From positions 39,612-103,611 of the forward strand of contig JAVBKS010000013.1 in the NCBI GenBank assembly GCA_031553935.1: DNA of 64,000 bases, written 5' to 3'. Every line of letters starts with the position of its first letter. Position 1 is the first letter of the stretch. Under the pieces are notes generated by a model. It had not been told where the DNA came from, searched no databases, and saw only the letters and a program-made list of their open reading frames with translations. The position numbers and the translations under genes are program-made. The stretch comes from JAISDD01 sp031553935 (lineage in GTDB: Bacteria > Bacillota > Syntrophomonadia > Syntrophomonadales > Syntrophomonadaceae). This document shows positions 44,112 through 53,623 of this stretch, piece by piece.

Positions 44112-44153
44112 AAGGCTACGGTTCTAGTATGAAGCCATACCATCCGTAGCCTA
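44112..44153 (-). terminator. Terminator downstream of the stalk-domain lipoprotein gene
   Basis: AGGCTACGG (44113-44121) pairs with CCGTAGCCT (44144-44152) with an inner GTATG/CATAC stem. On the minus strand it is followed by TTTTATGTTTTG. The 246-base gap to cinA holds no other gene I can see. Confidence 0.75.
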
Positions 44154-44221
44154 ATCTTTTGTTAACGAAAGCATAATAAAAGTATCTTATGATGCCTTAG
44201 TTGATATTAATAATTCCTTCG

Positions 44222-45595
44222 CTACTTGCTTATTTGTATGCAGCGATCTTGATAATTCCATATAACATTATACCCCAACTTAGTTAATTCCCAAGGTGAT
44301 ATAAAGAACTTTTCTTGGCCGTTTTGGTCATAAAACTGACCATCGATCACAATTGGACCATTAGGGGTGCTGATATAATAAGCCTTCATCCCATCATGCC
44401 ATACCGGATTTTCATTTAGAGCAGTCAATACCTCAACTGCCGGTATCTCAGTCGCATCTTCACTGAATATTATGCCGAAATTCAAGCTGGTAGGCTTGGC
44501 ATCATAGAACTGCAAAAATCGCTCATTATTATCAACATATATAATGAGTTTTTTCTCCGGTATCTTCATTTCATTAATAACTTTAATTGCTGAAGCCTGC
44601 TTATTAGGTTCAGGCATTGCAATGCTATTTTTCTTCATTTTTGCAAGTGAATTAATGCTTAGATCAAAATCTATATTTCCGTAGACCGGTTCAGGCAAAT
44701 CAAAGTATTCTGCCGAAATATCAATATTGCTCTTAGCTGATTGCGGCAAGAACTCAAATTTAACTGCAATCTTTAATTCGCCTAAATCAATTTTGCTTTG
44801 CAGCATTTCTTTCATTTCAGGAGCAAATTTTTCATATTCTTCTAACATTGCAGCCCTTTCTTCCGGGCTGATTTCAGCAATACTTTGCTTTAGGTCAGGA
44901 TTTACCATGGATAACTCCATAAGCTTGTCGATGTTTTTTATACTATTTAGCGCATACTTATCAATCAAATCTACGATATTGCTATTATTAATATTTATTA
45001 TATAAGTATCACCTTCTCTAATCATTCCCATAGAAAACTCCGGGAAGGCTTGAGGGAGTAGCAATAGCATCCCATATGTCTTTTCGGGCTCAAACATGCT
45101 TTGTTTAATCATTTCTGCACTAAAAAGCTCGTTTCCGGCGAGATTATCACTATTAACCATGTTTTCGATTTCCGAATATTTTAGCACTATATGCTGGTCT
45201 TTGATTTTTGCTAAAACTCTTTGCTCTTTTTCGCTTAAGGGTATTTGAAAGGTATTAGCAATGTTCGCTATATCGTTGCCACGAAAATAAATAGCTTCTT
45301 CATCAAAAAGGAATTCAATCGGATCAAAGCCGGGTATTTTATCGCTATTGGATTTCCCGCTGATAACGAATTTTACTTGTTTAGCCTCAATGTCTTGATA
45401 TGTATCCATAACTACACTATAATCTAGGTTTTCGTCTATTAACATAGCATTAAAATGTATAGTAGTCGTGTCTTGAAGTGCTTTCCATTTTGATAGTTCA
45501 TAGTATTTCTGCAAGAACTCCTGCTCTACCGGTGAGCACCCACTAAACAGTATTAAACTCAAAAATAAAACGACAAGACTTATTAGTTTTCTCAT
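44222..45595 (-). CDS. Lipoprotein with a C-terminal copper-amine-oxidase-N-like (stalk) domain
   Basis: A signal peptide with a lipobox (LILFSGC) marks a lipid-anchored surface protein of about 457 residues. The long middle part has no motif I recognise. The last 100 residues (IIYVDNNERFLQFYDA to YNVIWNYQDRCIQISK) resemble the stalk/Cu-amine-oxidase N-terminal repeat domains of clostridial surface proteins. ATG at 45595 with GGAGGAG upstream. It is divergent from ktrA. Confidence 0.75.
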   Translation of the reverse strand: MRKLISLVVLFLSLILFSGCSPVEQEFLQKYYELSKWKALQDTTTIHFNAMLIDENLDYSVVMDTYQDIEAKQVKFVISGKSNSDKIPGFDPIEFLFDEEAIYFRGNDIANIANTFQIPLSEKEQRVLAKIKDQHIVLKYSEIENMVNSDNLAGNELFSAEMIKQSMFEPEKTYGMLLLLPQAFPEFSMGMIREGDTYIININNSNIVDLIDKYALNSIKNIDKLMELSMVNPDLKQSIAEISPEERAAMLEEYEKFAPEMKEMLQSKIDLGELKIAVKFEFLPQSAKSNIDISAEYFDLPEPVYGNIDFDLSINSLAKMKKNSIAMPEPNKQASAIKVINEMKIPEKKLIIYVDNNERFLQFYDAKPTSLNFGIIFSEDATEIPAVEVLTALNENPVWHDGMKAYYISTPNGPIVIDGQFYDQNGQEKFFISPWELTKLGYNVIWNYQDRCIQISK

Positions 45596-45709
45596 CTCTT
45601 CTCCTCCGCTTATCCATTTATGTCTACAGATTCCTAAAGTAAATTTTATCACATGCGAAAACGTAATAGAATGATTACCATTATTTTATAAAAAATATGC
45701 GATAATTAA

Positions 45710-45738
45710 TTGACAATCTACATTTTGCTAACCATAAT
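45710..45738 (+). promoter_or_regulatory. SigA-type promoter of ktrA-ktrB
   Basis: TTGACA (45710-45715), 17 bases, CATAAT (45733-45738), about 33 bases ahead of ktrA. The -35 is perfect. Confidence 0.75.
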
Positions 45739-45771
45739 AATAGCAAATTATCAATTTTGAAGGTAATAAGA

Positions 45772-46428
45772 ATGAAAAAAATACAGTGCGCTGTTATAGG
45801 GATTGGAAGATTTGGAGCCAGCTTAATTAGAGAATTGATTGACTTAGATTATGAAGTTCTTGCTATTGACAATAATAGTGAACGCGTGCATAAAGCTTCC
45901 GAAATTGCAACAAAAGCAGTTGAAGCAGACGCTATGGATGAAACAGTTCTAAGGGCTTTGGGGATACTAAATTTCGATATTGTTTTTGTCGCCATTGGGG
46001 AAAATATGCAGGCCAATATTTTAACTACTATTTTATTAAAGGAATTAGGTGCTAAGCGAATAATTGCTAAAGCCCAAGATGACTTGCATGGCAAAGTGCT
46101 TGCAAAAATTGGCGCTGATTTGGTCGTTTATCCTGAACGCGATATGGCAATTAAAATTGCCCGCAGCCTATTCTCTTCAAGTATTCTCGATTACTTGGAA
46201 TTATCTCCAAAATATAGCTTAGTGGAATTATATCCTCCCCCTTCACTAGAAAACCGAAGCCTAATAGAATCCAATATCCGTAAAAAGCATCAGATTAATA
46301 TTCTTGCTATTCGCAGGAATGATGAAATAATTGTCTCTCCACATCCCAATGAACGGTTTCAAGCCGGCGATGTATTAGTTATTCTTGGTGAAAACAAAGC
46401 TATTCAAAGCTTTAGTAATCTTAAATAA
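45772..46428 (+). CDS. ktrA: Potassium uptake regulatory subunit (TrkA/KtrA-like)
   Basis: A peripheral RCK subunit that gates a Trk/Ktr potassium channel in response to nucleotides. The N-terminal Rossmann fold has VIGIGRFGASL and VEADAMDE; the C-terminal TrkA_C domain is at about residues 140-218. ATG at 45772 with AAGG upstream; a TTG five codons earlier overlaps that site. It is followed by ktrB four bases on. Confidence 0.93.
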   Translation: MKKIQCAVIGIGRFGASLIRELIDLDYEVLAIDNNSERVHKASEIATKAVEADAMDETVLRALGILNFDIVFVAIGENMQANILTTILLKELGAKRIIAKAQDDLHGKVLAKIGADLVVYPERDMAIKIARSLFSSSILDYLELSPKYSLVELYPPPSLENRSLIESNIRKKHQINILAIRRNDEIIVSPHPNERFQAGDVLVILGENKAIQSFSNLK

Positions 46429-46432
46429 TTAT

Positions 46433-47764
46433 ATGATAAAGCATATTAAAAAATTTGAACTTAAGCCAACTCAGTTTCTTAGCATCAGCTTTATGTCTAT
46501 TATTTTTTTAGGCACAATGCTGTTATGGCTGCCCATTTCCAGTAACAGCGGCAATACAGATTTTCTGACTGCGTTTTTCACGTCAACTTCTGCCGCTTGC
46601 ATATCCGGCCTATTACTTGTAGATACTGCAACTCATTGGTCGTTTTTTGGCCAAATCGTGATCTTGCTCTTAATCCAAGTCGGAGGCTTAGGGATAGTAT
46701 CATTTGCTGTCTTTTATGCACTAATTTTAGGCAGGAGAATATATCTTCGCGAGCGTCTGATTCTTCAAACTGCACTTGATAAATCAGACCCTGGAGGGGT
46801 TGTAAATGTCTTTAAAAACATCATTATTATATCTTTAGCTCTCGAAGCAATGGCTGCAATCATTTTGACAATTCATTGGACTCCAAGTATGGGTTTTTCT
46901 GAGGCTCTCTGGAACGCAATATTTCATTCAATTTCCTCATATAATAATGCTGGGTTCGATATAATGGGAGGTTTTAGCAGCCTAACCGCCTTTGCAGAAG
47001 ATATAACCGTATTAATTGTAACTTCCATATGTATCATTGTTGGCGGTTTAGGTTTCGTGGTACTAAATGAACTCTACAATTATAGGAAGGGAGACCGCTT
47101 ATCCTTACACACTAAAACCATACTGGTGTTATCCGTAATCTTAATTGTCGTACCTATGTTAATCATTCTCTACACCGAGTACAATAGGTGTTTCATTGAT
47201 ATGAGCTGGTCCGCCAAAATACTAGCATCATTTTTCCAATCAGTAACCACCCGCACTGCAGGTTTCAATACAGTTGAACTTGCCGCCTTGAGTCCATCAA
47301 CCCATATTCTCATGATCATTCTTATGTTTATTGGAGCTTCGCCCGGTTCGACAGCCGGTGGCATTAAAACCACTACATTAGCTATTTTGTATGCAATAGT
47401 ATCCAGTATGATACGCGGGAAAAAGGATGTTGAATTAGGTAACTACAGAATTTCTCCCGAAAAGGTCAATAAGGCAATAACTATATTAATGGTTTATATA
47501 GTTTTCGTTTTTATATTCACTTTTTTGATCTTGTTCACCCATGAATCTGATCCACTAAAAGTCTTTTTCGATGTTTGCTCGGGATTAGGCACTGTGGGGT
47601 TATCTCTAGGTTTAACCGCTGAACTATCAATTTTTGGCAAATATTTGATGATTCTTATCATGTTTTTAGGCAGAGTCGGACCTCTAACCTTAGCTTTTGC
47701 TTTAGCTAACCGAGCTACTCAACCGACAATTAGACAACCGGAAGGAAAAATCAGCATCGGCTAA
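46433..47764 (+). CDS. ktrB: Potassium uptake membrane subunit (TrkH/KtrB-like)
   Basis: The ion-translocating subunit, with four repeated M1-P-M2 units. Selectivity loops are visible as STSAACISG, SYNNAGFD, TRTAGFNTV and GLGTVGLS. About 443 residues, with about eight or more membrane helices. The ATG at 46433 starts four bases past ktrA; a longer in-frame extension runs inside ktrA. Convergent with the antiporter gene. Confidence 0.94.
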   Translation: MIKHIKKFELKPTQFLSISFMSIIFLGTMLLWLPISSNSGNTDFLTAFFTSTSAACISGLLLVDTATHWSFFGQIVILLLIQVGGLGIVSFAVFYALILGRRIYLRERLILQTALDKSDPGGVVNVFKNIIIISLALEAMAAIILTIHWTPSMGFSEALWNAIFHSISSYNNAGFDIMGGFSSLTAFAEDITVLIVTSICIIVGGLGFVVLNELYNYRKGDRLSLHTKTILVLSVILIVVPMLIILYTEYNRCFIDMSWSAKILASFFQSVTTRTAGFNTVELAALSPSTHILMIILMFIGASPGSTAGGIKTTTLAILYAIVSSMIRGKKDVELGNYRISPEKVNKAITILMVYIVFVFIFTFLILFTHESDPLKVFFDVCSGLGTVGLSLGLTAELSIFGKYLMILIMFLGRVGPLTLAFALANRATQPTIRQPEGKISIG

Positions 47765-47773
47765 ATATGATAG

Positions 47774-48784
47774 TTAATTAATAAATCCTTGGACTACTCC
47801 AATGAAAAATAAGCTGTACAAAACGCCCCCGAACATTAAAGTTCTTACTGCAATCCTTTTTTTGCGAACAAGACTAATGTATATAATTAGAGCCGATACT
47901 AACGCAAATACTGCAGAGATTAAACCGCCGGATGAAAGCTGCCAATCAGTAAATATTATTCCTAACGCTGGAATCAAGGAGCTTTGAAAAGTCATAGCTC
48001 CAGTAATATTACCTAAGGCTAAAGTATCCTTATCCCGCGAAATCCATATTACACTGTTGAATTTCTCCGGCAATTCAGTTGCGATCGGAGTAATTATTAT
48101 TGCCAAGATAAAAGCCGGAACCCCATAGATTACCGCTAAACCGCTCACCGCACCGACAAATAGCTTAGCGCCTATAATAATAATGGTTAAGGCAATAAAA
48201 ATTTGGATAATAATTAGAGTTATCGAAGCTTCAGCATTTTTAGCAGCTAAATAAAAACGCGGTAATTCCGTATCATGTTCTGGTTTTCTAGTCTGCTTTA
48301 ATAATGCGCGTACATACAATACATATGACAATACTAGGAAAATTGCGATTCCAATCTGCACAAAGCGCAAACTAGGTGGAATTAGACCTGCTAATACTGC
48401 CAATGTATAAGCTATCAAGAAGAACAATAAATCCTGCTTCATTATTCTGTAGTTAGCTGAAATTTTACGTCCGCTTTTCCGGCTTTTACTAAATACAATA
48501 ACTGCTATACCGGTAACAAACATTGCTAATGTTGCCAGCATTAAAGGCGCACCCAAAATAGCACCGATTCCGATCTCATGTCCATGACTACCTGTTGAAA
48601 ACAGAATTGCAATTATAGGAATAATCGTCTCCGGCAAAGCGGTGCCGATTGCCGCCAATATGCTTCCGACAGCACCTTCGGATAAATCAAGTTTTTTACC
48701 CAGCCATTCAACTCCGTTAACAAAAACTTCAGCGCCAACTAAAATAATTCCCAAACTCACTAATAGTATTGCAAAGTCTCCCAT
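47774..48784 (-). CDS. CaCA-family sodium/calcium antiporter
   Basis: A membrane exchanger of 336 residues with about ten helices and two inverted repeats, each with an alpha motif: GSILAAIGTALPETIIP and AIIITPIATELPEKFNS. Calcium or sodium/proton-coupled transport is the likely role. ATG start with AAGGAG upstream. It lies next to the potassium uptake genes, but on the other strand. Confidence 0.9.
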   Translation of the reverse strand: MGDFAILLVSLGIILVGAEVFVNGVEWLGKKLDLSEGAVGSILAAIGTALPETIIPIIAILFSTGSHGHEIGIGAILGAPLMLATLAMFVTGIAVIVFSKSRKSGRKISANYRIMKQDLLFFLIAYTLAVLAGLIPPSLRFVQIGIAIFLVLSYVLYVRALLKQTRKPEHDTELPRFYLAAKNAEASITLIIIQIFIALTIIIIGAKLFVGAVSGLAVIYGVPAFILAIIITPIATELPEKFNSVIWISRDKDTLALGNITGAMTFQSSLIPALGIIFTDWQLSSGGLISAVFALVSALIIYISLVRKKRIAVRTLMFGGVLYSLFFIGVVQGFIN

Positions 48785-48806
48785 AATATCTCCTTATTTC
48801 CAAGAA

Positions 48807-49574
48807 TCACAAAGCAACAAAAGACCTGGATCGCTTAGTGAAAGATGCCAAATATCTATATCCGGCACTCCTGGCTAATTTTGCTACATAGTCTAGTTCC
48901 ATTGCAATCTGGTCAATATGATGAGCATCTGAACCAAGCACAATCGGGATATCCAAATTAAACATCTTCTCAACAATTTTCCTAGAGGGGTATTGCTCTT
49001 TAACAGGTTTACGCAATCCGCTGCTATTTATTTCAATAACCAGATCATTTTTTTTAATGCATTCCAGAGTAGAATCAAGTATTTTATTTATTTCTGCTGA
49101 ATCCAAACTGTGCCCCCATAACTTAATCAAATCAAAATGGGCAATAATGTCAAAGAGTTTCGAATTCGCAGCTTGTGCCACTAAGTTATAGTAATCGCTG
49201 TATATTTCGAATAGTTCTCTTTCCTCAAATATGTGCCTTTGTTCAACACGATCGAAACCCCATTGATTGATATAATGGATTGAACCCATCGCATAATCTA
49301 AATAATTATTGTTAATCAAATTTCTAATTCTGTTTTCGCTTCCAGGAAAATAGTCAATCTCCAACCCCGCTTTGATTCCAATATCGGGATTTTCACGTTT
49401 CATGTCTGCTAATAATTCATAGTCAATTTGGTCAACAAATTCATCATGCTCCAAAAAGCCGATTTCAGTTAAACCCATTTTTCTTGCGGTTTCGATATAT
49501 GAGCCTAATATTTCTCTATTGAAAGAGTATTCTCCATGGGCAACAATATGTATATGATAATCTGTCAGCGTCAT
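48807..49574 (-). CDS. Histidinol-phosphatase-like PHP protein
   Basis: A 255-residue PHP-domain protein of the HisJ/HisK type. YHIHIVAHGEY, FLEHDEF, GLEIDY, SIHYINQWGFD, DIIAHFDLIKLWG and VLGSDAHHIDQI carry the metal-binding residues. It may dephosphorylate histidinol phosphate, but no his genes are near, so a different phosphoester is possible. ATG start. Confidence 0.85.
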   Translation of the reverse strand: MTLTDYHIHIVAHGEYSFNREILGSYIETARKMGLTEIGFLEHDEFVDQIDYELLADMKRENPDIGIKAGLEIDYFPGSENRIRNLINNNYLDYAMGSIHYINQWGFDRVEQRHIFEERELFEIYSDYYNLVAQAANSKLFDIIAHFDLIKLWGHSLDSAEINKILDSTLECIKKNDLVIEINSSGLRKPVKEQYPSRKIVEKMFNLDIPIVLGSDAHHIDQIAMELDYVAKLARSAGYRYLASFTKRSRSFVAL

Positions 49575-49677
49575 AAATACCCCATAAAATGTTAGCTATT
49601 CCGTTGCTCTCCGATAACATTTAATCATTAAACCACTATTAAATCAAGTTTGCGGGTGCAAAAAACAATTGCATAAT

Positions 49678-49713
49678 GCATACGCATATACTAAAATTTG
49701 AAGAGCATACGCA
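49678..49713. repeat. Direct repeat GCATACGCA upstream of the DUF1015 gene
   Basis: GCATACGCA occurs at 49678-49686 and 49705-49713, 27 bases apart, between a possible promoter (TTGCGG-16-CATAAT, 49650-49677) and the gene. A tandem operator is possible. Confidence 0.4.
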
Positions 49714-49739
49714 AATCAAAGGAGGACTGGGCACATAAC

Positions 49740-51035
49740 ATGGCAACTATAATTCCGTTTCATGGACTTCGTTATAATATTGAAAAGATAAGTAATCTGG
49801 CGTCCGTCGTTACCCCCCCCTATGATATTATCGATGAAACAGCACAGACCAAGTATTACTCCGAGCACCCTTCCAATATTATTAGATTAGAACTCGGCCT
49901 ATCCTTTCCTAATGATAATGCAGAAAAAAACCGCTACACTCGCGCCAGACAGTATTTAGAAAAATGGTTGGAAGACGAAACCTTAATTATTGATGCAGAT
50001 CCTTCCTTATATATTTATCAGCAGAGTTTTGTAATTCAGGGGCAACAATATGTTCGCAGTGGTTTTATTTGCGGGCTTAAGGTCGAAGAATACAAGGGAG
50101 GCAATGTATTGCCTCATGAAGAAACTCTGTCTAAACCAAAGGCTGATCGTCTGCAGCTTATGCGAGCTACCCAAGCCAATTTTAGTTCCATTTTCGGGCT
50201 CTATTCAGATAAAGAAAAAACTATTGATAACATAATCACTAATTATATCAGTGAAAATACACCTGAAATTGAAATAGTGGATGAAGCAAATGAACAGCAT
50301 CGCATTTGGGTCCTAAGTGATAGTGAGCTTATTAGCAGTATTACCAAGATCATTGCCGATAAAAAAATCTACATCGCTGATGGTCACCATCGTTACGAGA
50401 CCGCACTCGAATACGCAAGGCTTATGAAAGAAGAAGGCAAACCAGGATTTGACTATGTTCTAACCACTCTGGTGAACATTTATGATGAAGGCTTGGTTGT
50501 ATTACCCACTCATAGAATCGTAGGCAATATTTCGGGCTTCAAACTTAATGCATTCTTAAAAAGGCTTGAAGAACAATTCGAAGTCACCAAAGTATCTGGC
50601 AAATCCATTACTGAATTCACTGATCTATTGAGGGAGAAAGGTAAGACTGATCATACATTTGGCCTATATTCCGGAAAAATCATGTATATGTTAAAACTGC
50701 GCAGTGAGGCCGAAGCCCTAGCATTATTGCCTTCTGATAAGTCCAAAGATTGGAAAGCTTTAGATGTTGCCATCTTGGATTATCTTATTCTTGACCAAAT
50801 GTTAAATATTGGCGAAAACGAGAGGCGTAATCAAGACAATTTAGCTTATACTCAAGATGAGAATAAAGTTGTGGAAATGATTGATAAGAAGCAGTATCAA
50901 TTAGGGTTTGTATTAAACCCAACTAAAGTAGAAGAAATCTTAGCAGTTGCTAATGCTCAAGAAAAAATGCCTCAAAAATCAACTTACTTTTATCCTAAAC
51001 TGATTACGGGGTTAATAATCAATAATTTCAAATAA
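49740..51035 (+). CDS. DUF1015 family protein
   Basis: A 431-residue cytosolic protein, HTH-like family of unknown function (COG4198/DUF1015). The N-terminus MATIIPFHGLRYN, VVTPPYDIIDE, NIIRLEL, the YIADGHHRYETAL motif and LPTHRIV are family hallmarks. ATG at 49740. The binding site AAAGGAGG is 14 bases away, unusually far; a TTG at 49698 lacks a site. Single gene with its own promoter. Confidence 0.9.
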   Translation: MATIIPFHGLRYNIEKISNLASVVTPPYDIIDETAQTKYYSEHPSNIIRLELGLSFPNDNAEKNRYTRARQYLEKWLEDETLIIDADPSLYIYQQSFVIQGQQYVRSGFICGLKVEEYKGGNVLPHEETLSKPKADRLQLMRATQANFSSIFGLYSDKEKTIDNIITNYISENTPEIEIVDEANEQHRIWVLSDSELISSITKIIADKKIYIADGHHRYETALEYARLMKEEGKPGFDYVLTTLVNIYDEGLVVLPTHRIVGNISGFKLNAFLKRLEEQFEVTKVSGKSITEFTDLLREKGKTDHTFGLYSGKIMYMLKLRSEAEALALLPSDKSKDWKALDVAILDYLILDQMLNIGENERRNQDNLAYTQDENKVVEMIDKKQYQLGFVLNPTKVEEILAVANAQEKMPQKSTYFYPKLITGLIINNFK

Positions 51036-51046
51036 ATTGGAATTTA

Positions 51047-52870
51047 TTATCGGTAAAAATCGATATTCTTTATTAAACTCTGCTGAAACTCGGCTTGGGC
51101 AGCCAAATCAATATGTTGTATTCTTGATGCCAATAATTGTGATTGCCTAAGCAGGTTTTCAGACAAGAGAGTATTTACGGCCCCTAGTCCGGCAGCATTA
51201 CCGATGTTTATAATTTTTTGGGGATTAATTTTAGGTAATAGTCCGATAGTTAAGGCATTGCTAGGATTTAGAAAAGTGCCGAAACTACCAGCAATATAGA
51301 GTGCATCTAATTCCTCGAGCTTAAGCTTGGACTTTTCTAACAGAAGGTCTATTGCCGTACGCAATGCGGCCTTAGCTAATTGAATCTGGCGGATATCTTC
51401 TTGCGAAAATACAATTTTGTAGGGGTTCGTCGATTCATCAAATAGCACTAATTGAGAGCCTCCGTTTGCACTGGCCTCAAGCTTAAGCAACTGTCTAGCC
51501 TTTGATGTGAATACACCGTTTTCGGCTATAAATTCGCCTATAAAAAGGCATGCCAACAGGTCCAAAGCTCCCGAACCGCAAATTCCTCTGATGGTATTTT
51601 CATTGCCAAGCCACGAGTAGATTAGTTCATCATTTGTCAAACTAACTTTATCAATTGCCCCAATTCCTGCATGCATACCACTTTGCAGCCCTCCGCCTTC
51701 AAAAGCCGGTCCAGCAGCTGCAGATGCTGACCAAAACTCGCCTTTGTTGCCAACAACGATTTCTCCATTCGTACCGATATCTATCAAAACAAAATTTTGC
51801 TCATTGGGTTTTGGCAATACCATCATAGCACTTACAGTGTCGGCACCAACGAAACCGCCAATTTGAGGCAAAATATTTATAATTGTTCCTGAGTTTAGAT
51901 TTAGCCCTATTTCTTCTGGTTTTAGCGTTAATGCGGAACGAAAAACTCCGGTAAATGGAGCTGAAGCAAAATTTATTATTCCAATATTTAATAAAATATG
52001 AAGCATGACTGGATTACCAACTACGGTGCATCGGTATATATCAGCAGAATCAATTCCTGCACTACTAATGATTTCTTCGATCATATTGTTAATATTATTA
52101 ATCACAATTCGGTGGAGTTTTTCCAAGCCATCATCGTTATTAACGCAATAATCTACTCTGGTTACCAGATCTCCCCCAAATACTCTTTGCATGTTCGGCT
52201 TGGTCAAGACCTCTGCTATTCTGGCAGTTTGTAAATCAACTAATGCCATGAACAAACTGGTTGTGCCAATGTCCATCGCTAAGCCAAATGCTCGGCACTC
52301 TTTACGGCTGACTTTCTTAACAACATTGTCTGCAAATACTAAAGCATTGAGCTCAATTGTCGGCCTTCCCTCTCGGTCCCAATAAAGGAGTTCTTTAATA
52401 TCAGCTATAGGAAGTTCAAAACTGTGATCGGGAAGGGCATTACATATGCGCTCATAAAGAGGTATAGGGTAATTCTTGTCAAAACCCGGTATATATATCT
52501 TTCTATTATTGACCGAATCATATTCCCCAATATGATTGTTAAGAATAAGCTTAGGATTTCCGATTAAAGTATCCGCTTGATAATCGAAATATACATCAAG
52601 GGAATCATTTAACGTGCAATAACAAGCCAATCGATAACTTTTGTTAATCTCTTCAGTGAGAAGCAATTCGCGCTCTTCTTTGCTTATTTCATTAACAAAG
52701 TCTGGAATTCGAACTTTACATTTTCCACATGTTCCATTGCCTCCGCAGCTGGAATTAGAAAATATTCCAGTAAGGTTCAATGCTTCCCATATGGTTTTGC
52801 CTTTCAAGGTCCAAACCTCCTGGACAGCAATATTCGGAAAATGGATAGATAGCTTAATTGCGCCAGACAT
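51047..52870 (-). CDS. ASKHA corrinoid-activation protein (RACE/DUF4445 type)
   Basis: A 607-residue protein with an N-terminal 2Fe-2S ferredoxin domain (CGGNGTCGKCKVR and a later CYC) and a large ASKHA ATPase domain (LAMDIGTTSLFMALVD, VVGNPVMLHIL, VLIDIGTNGEIVVG, GICGSGALDLLA). Proteins of this build reduce inactive Co(II) corrinoids of methyltransferases using ATP. No corrinoid protein is encoded nearby, so the partner is elsewhere. ATG start with AGGAG upstream. It follows fdhD. Confidence 0.88.
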   Translation of the reverse strand: MSGAIKLSIHFPNIAVQEVWTLKGKTIWEALNLTGIFSNSSCGGNGTCGKCKVRIPDFVNEISKEERELLLTEEINKSYRLACYCTLNDSLDVYFDYQADTLIGNPKLILNNHIGEYDSVNNRKIYIPGFDKNYPIPLYERICNALPDHSFELPIADIKELLYWDREGRPTIELNALVFADNVVKKVSRKECRAFGLAMDIGTTSLFMALVDLQTARIAEVLTKPNMQRVFGGDLVTRVDYCVNNDDGLEKLHRIVINNINNMIEEIISSAGIDSADIYRCTVVGNPVMLHILLNIGIINFASAPFTGVFRSALTLKPEEIGLNLNSGTIINILPQIGGFVGADTVSAMMVLPKPNEQNFVLIDIGTNGEIVVGNKGEFWSASAAAGPAFEGGGLQSGMHAGIGAIDKVSLTNDELIYSWLGNENTIRGICGSGALDLLACLFIGEFIAENGVFTSKARQLLKLEASANGGSQLVLFDESTNPYKIVFSQEDIRQIQLAKAALRTAIDLLLEKSKLKLEELDALYIAGSFGTFLNPSNALTIGLLPKINPQKIINIGNAAGLGAVNTLLSENLLRQSQLLASRIQHIDLAAQAEFQQSLIKNIDFYR

Positions 52871-52878
52871 ATTAACTC

Positions 52879-53583
52879 CTAGATTATAATTCTGTTGTCA
52901 TGAGAATAAATATTGAATCTACTATCTCGAGTAAAGCCAATCAAAGTCATACCGGCATCATCTGCTAGATCTTGGGCATAAGTGCTGACTGCTGCACGCG
53001 AAACCACAATTTTGACTTGGTTTTTGATGAGTTTGTCTATTATTTCGGAGGTAATTCTTCCTGAACTCAAAAATACTTTATCATCAATTCTAATGTTATT
53101 TTTGAAAAAATTGCCCAGAATTTTGTCAACAGCATTATGTCTGCCAATGTCTTGGCGTGAGATTATAATCCCTGAGCTGTCAGCAATACTCATGACATGA
53201 ACGCCGCCTGTCGCTTGATGAACCATAGATGACTTTAAATGGCTAGACATTAAATCCAGAATGTGTTCGGCTTTATAACTAAGAACATCTTCTTGCTGAT
53301 GCTTTTTATTGCCATGGGAAGAGCTTGTTTTTGCCTCAACTAGAATTTGGTCCTTATTAATAACTATAGATTTAATATCAGCTGAAGCAGACAGTAGTCC
53401 GTCATTTAAAAGCATGCCGATTGCCAGGTCGTCTAAATGGGATGGAGAACAAAATGTAGTCTTATAGAAACTACCATTAACTAATATTTCCACTTTGATC
53501 TCTACGATCATTTCGTCAATAGCATTCTTAATTCCATAATTTTGCTGATATCGGTATATAGTTCTTCTGGAAATCTCATCCAT
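52879..53583 (-). CDS. fdhD: FdhD-like sulfurtransferase homologue lacking the CxxC
   Basis: FdhD transfers sulfur from IscS to the molybdenum cofactor of formate dehydrogenase. FCSPSHLDDLAIGMLLNDGLL, TGGVHVMSIAD, RQDIGRHNAVDKILG, SSGRITSEI and VSRAAVSTYAQDLADDAGMTLIGF are clear family motifs. In place of the catalytic CxxC stretch there is SSSHGNKKHQQEDVL, with no cysteine. About 234 residues from the ATG at 53583, which AAGGAG precedes. It lies next to the ASKHA gene; no formate dehydrogenase is in the window. Confidence 0.85.
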   Translation of the reverse strand: MDEISRRTIYRYQQNYGIKNAIDEMIVEIKVEILVNGSFYKTTFCSPSHLDDLAIGMLLNDGLLSASADIKSIVINKDQILVEAKTSSSHGNKKHQQEDVLSYKAEHILDLMSSHLKSSMVHQATGGVHVMSIADSSGIIISRQDIGRHNAVDKILGNFFKNNIRIDDKVFLSSGRITSEIIDKLIKNQVKIVVSRAAVSTYAQDLADDAGMTLIGFTRDSRFNIYSHDNRIII

Positions 53584-53623
53584 TAACTGTTCTCCTTGGG
53601 CAGAACCTGTTATCACAATCTAA

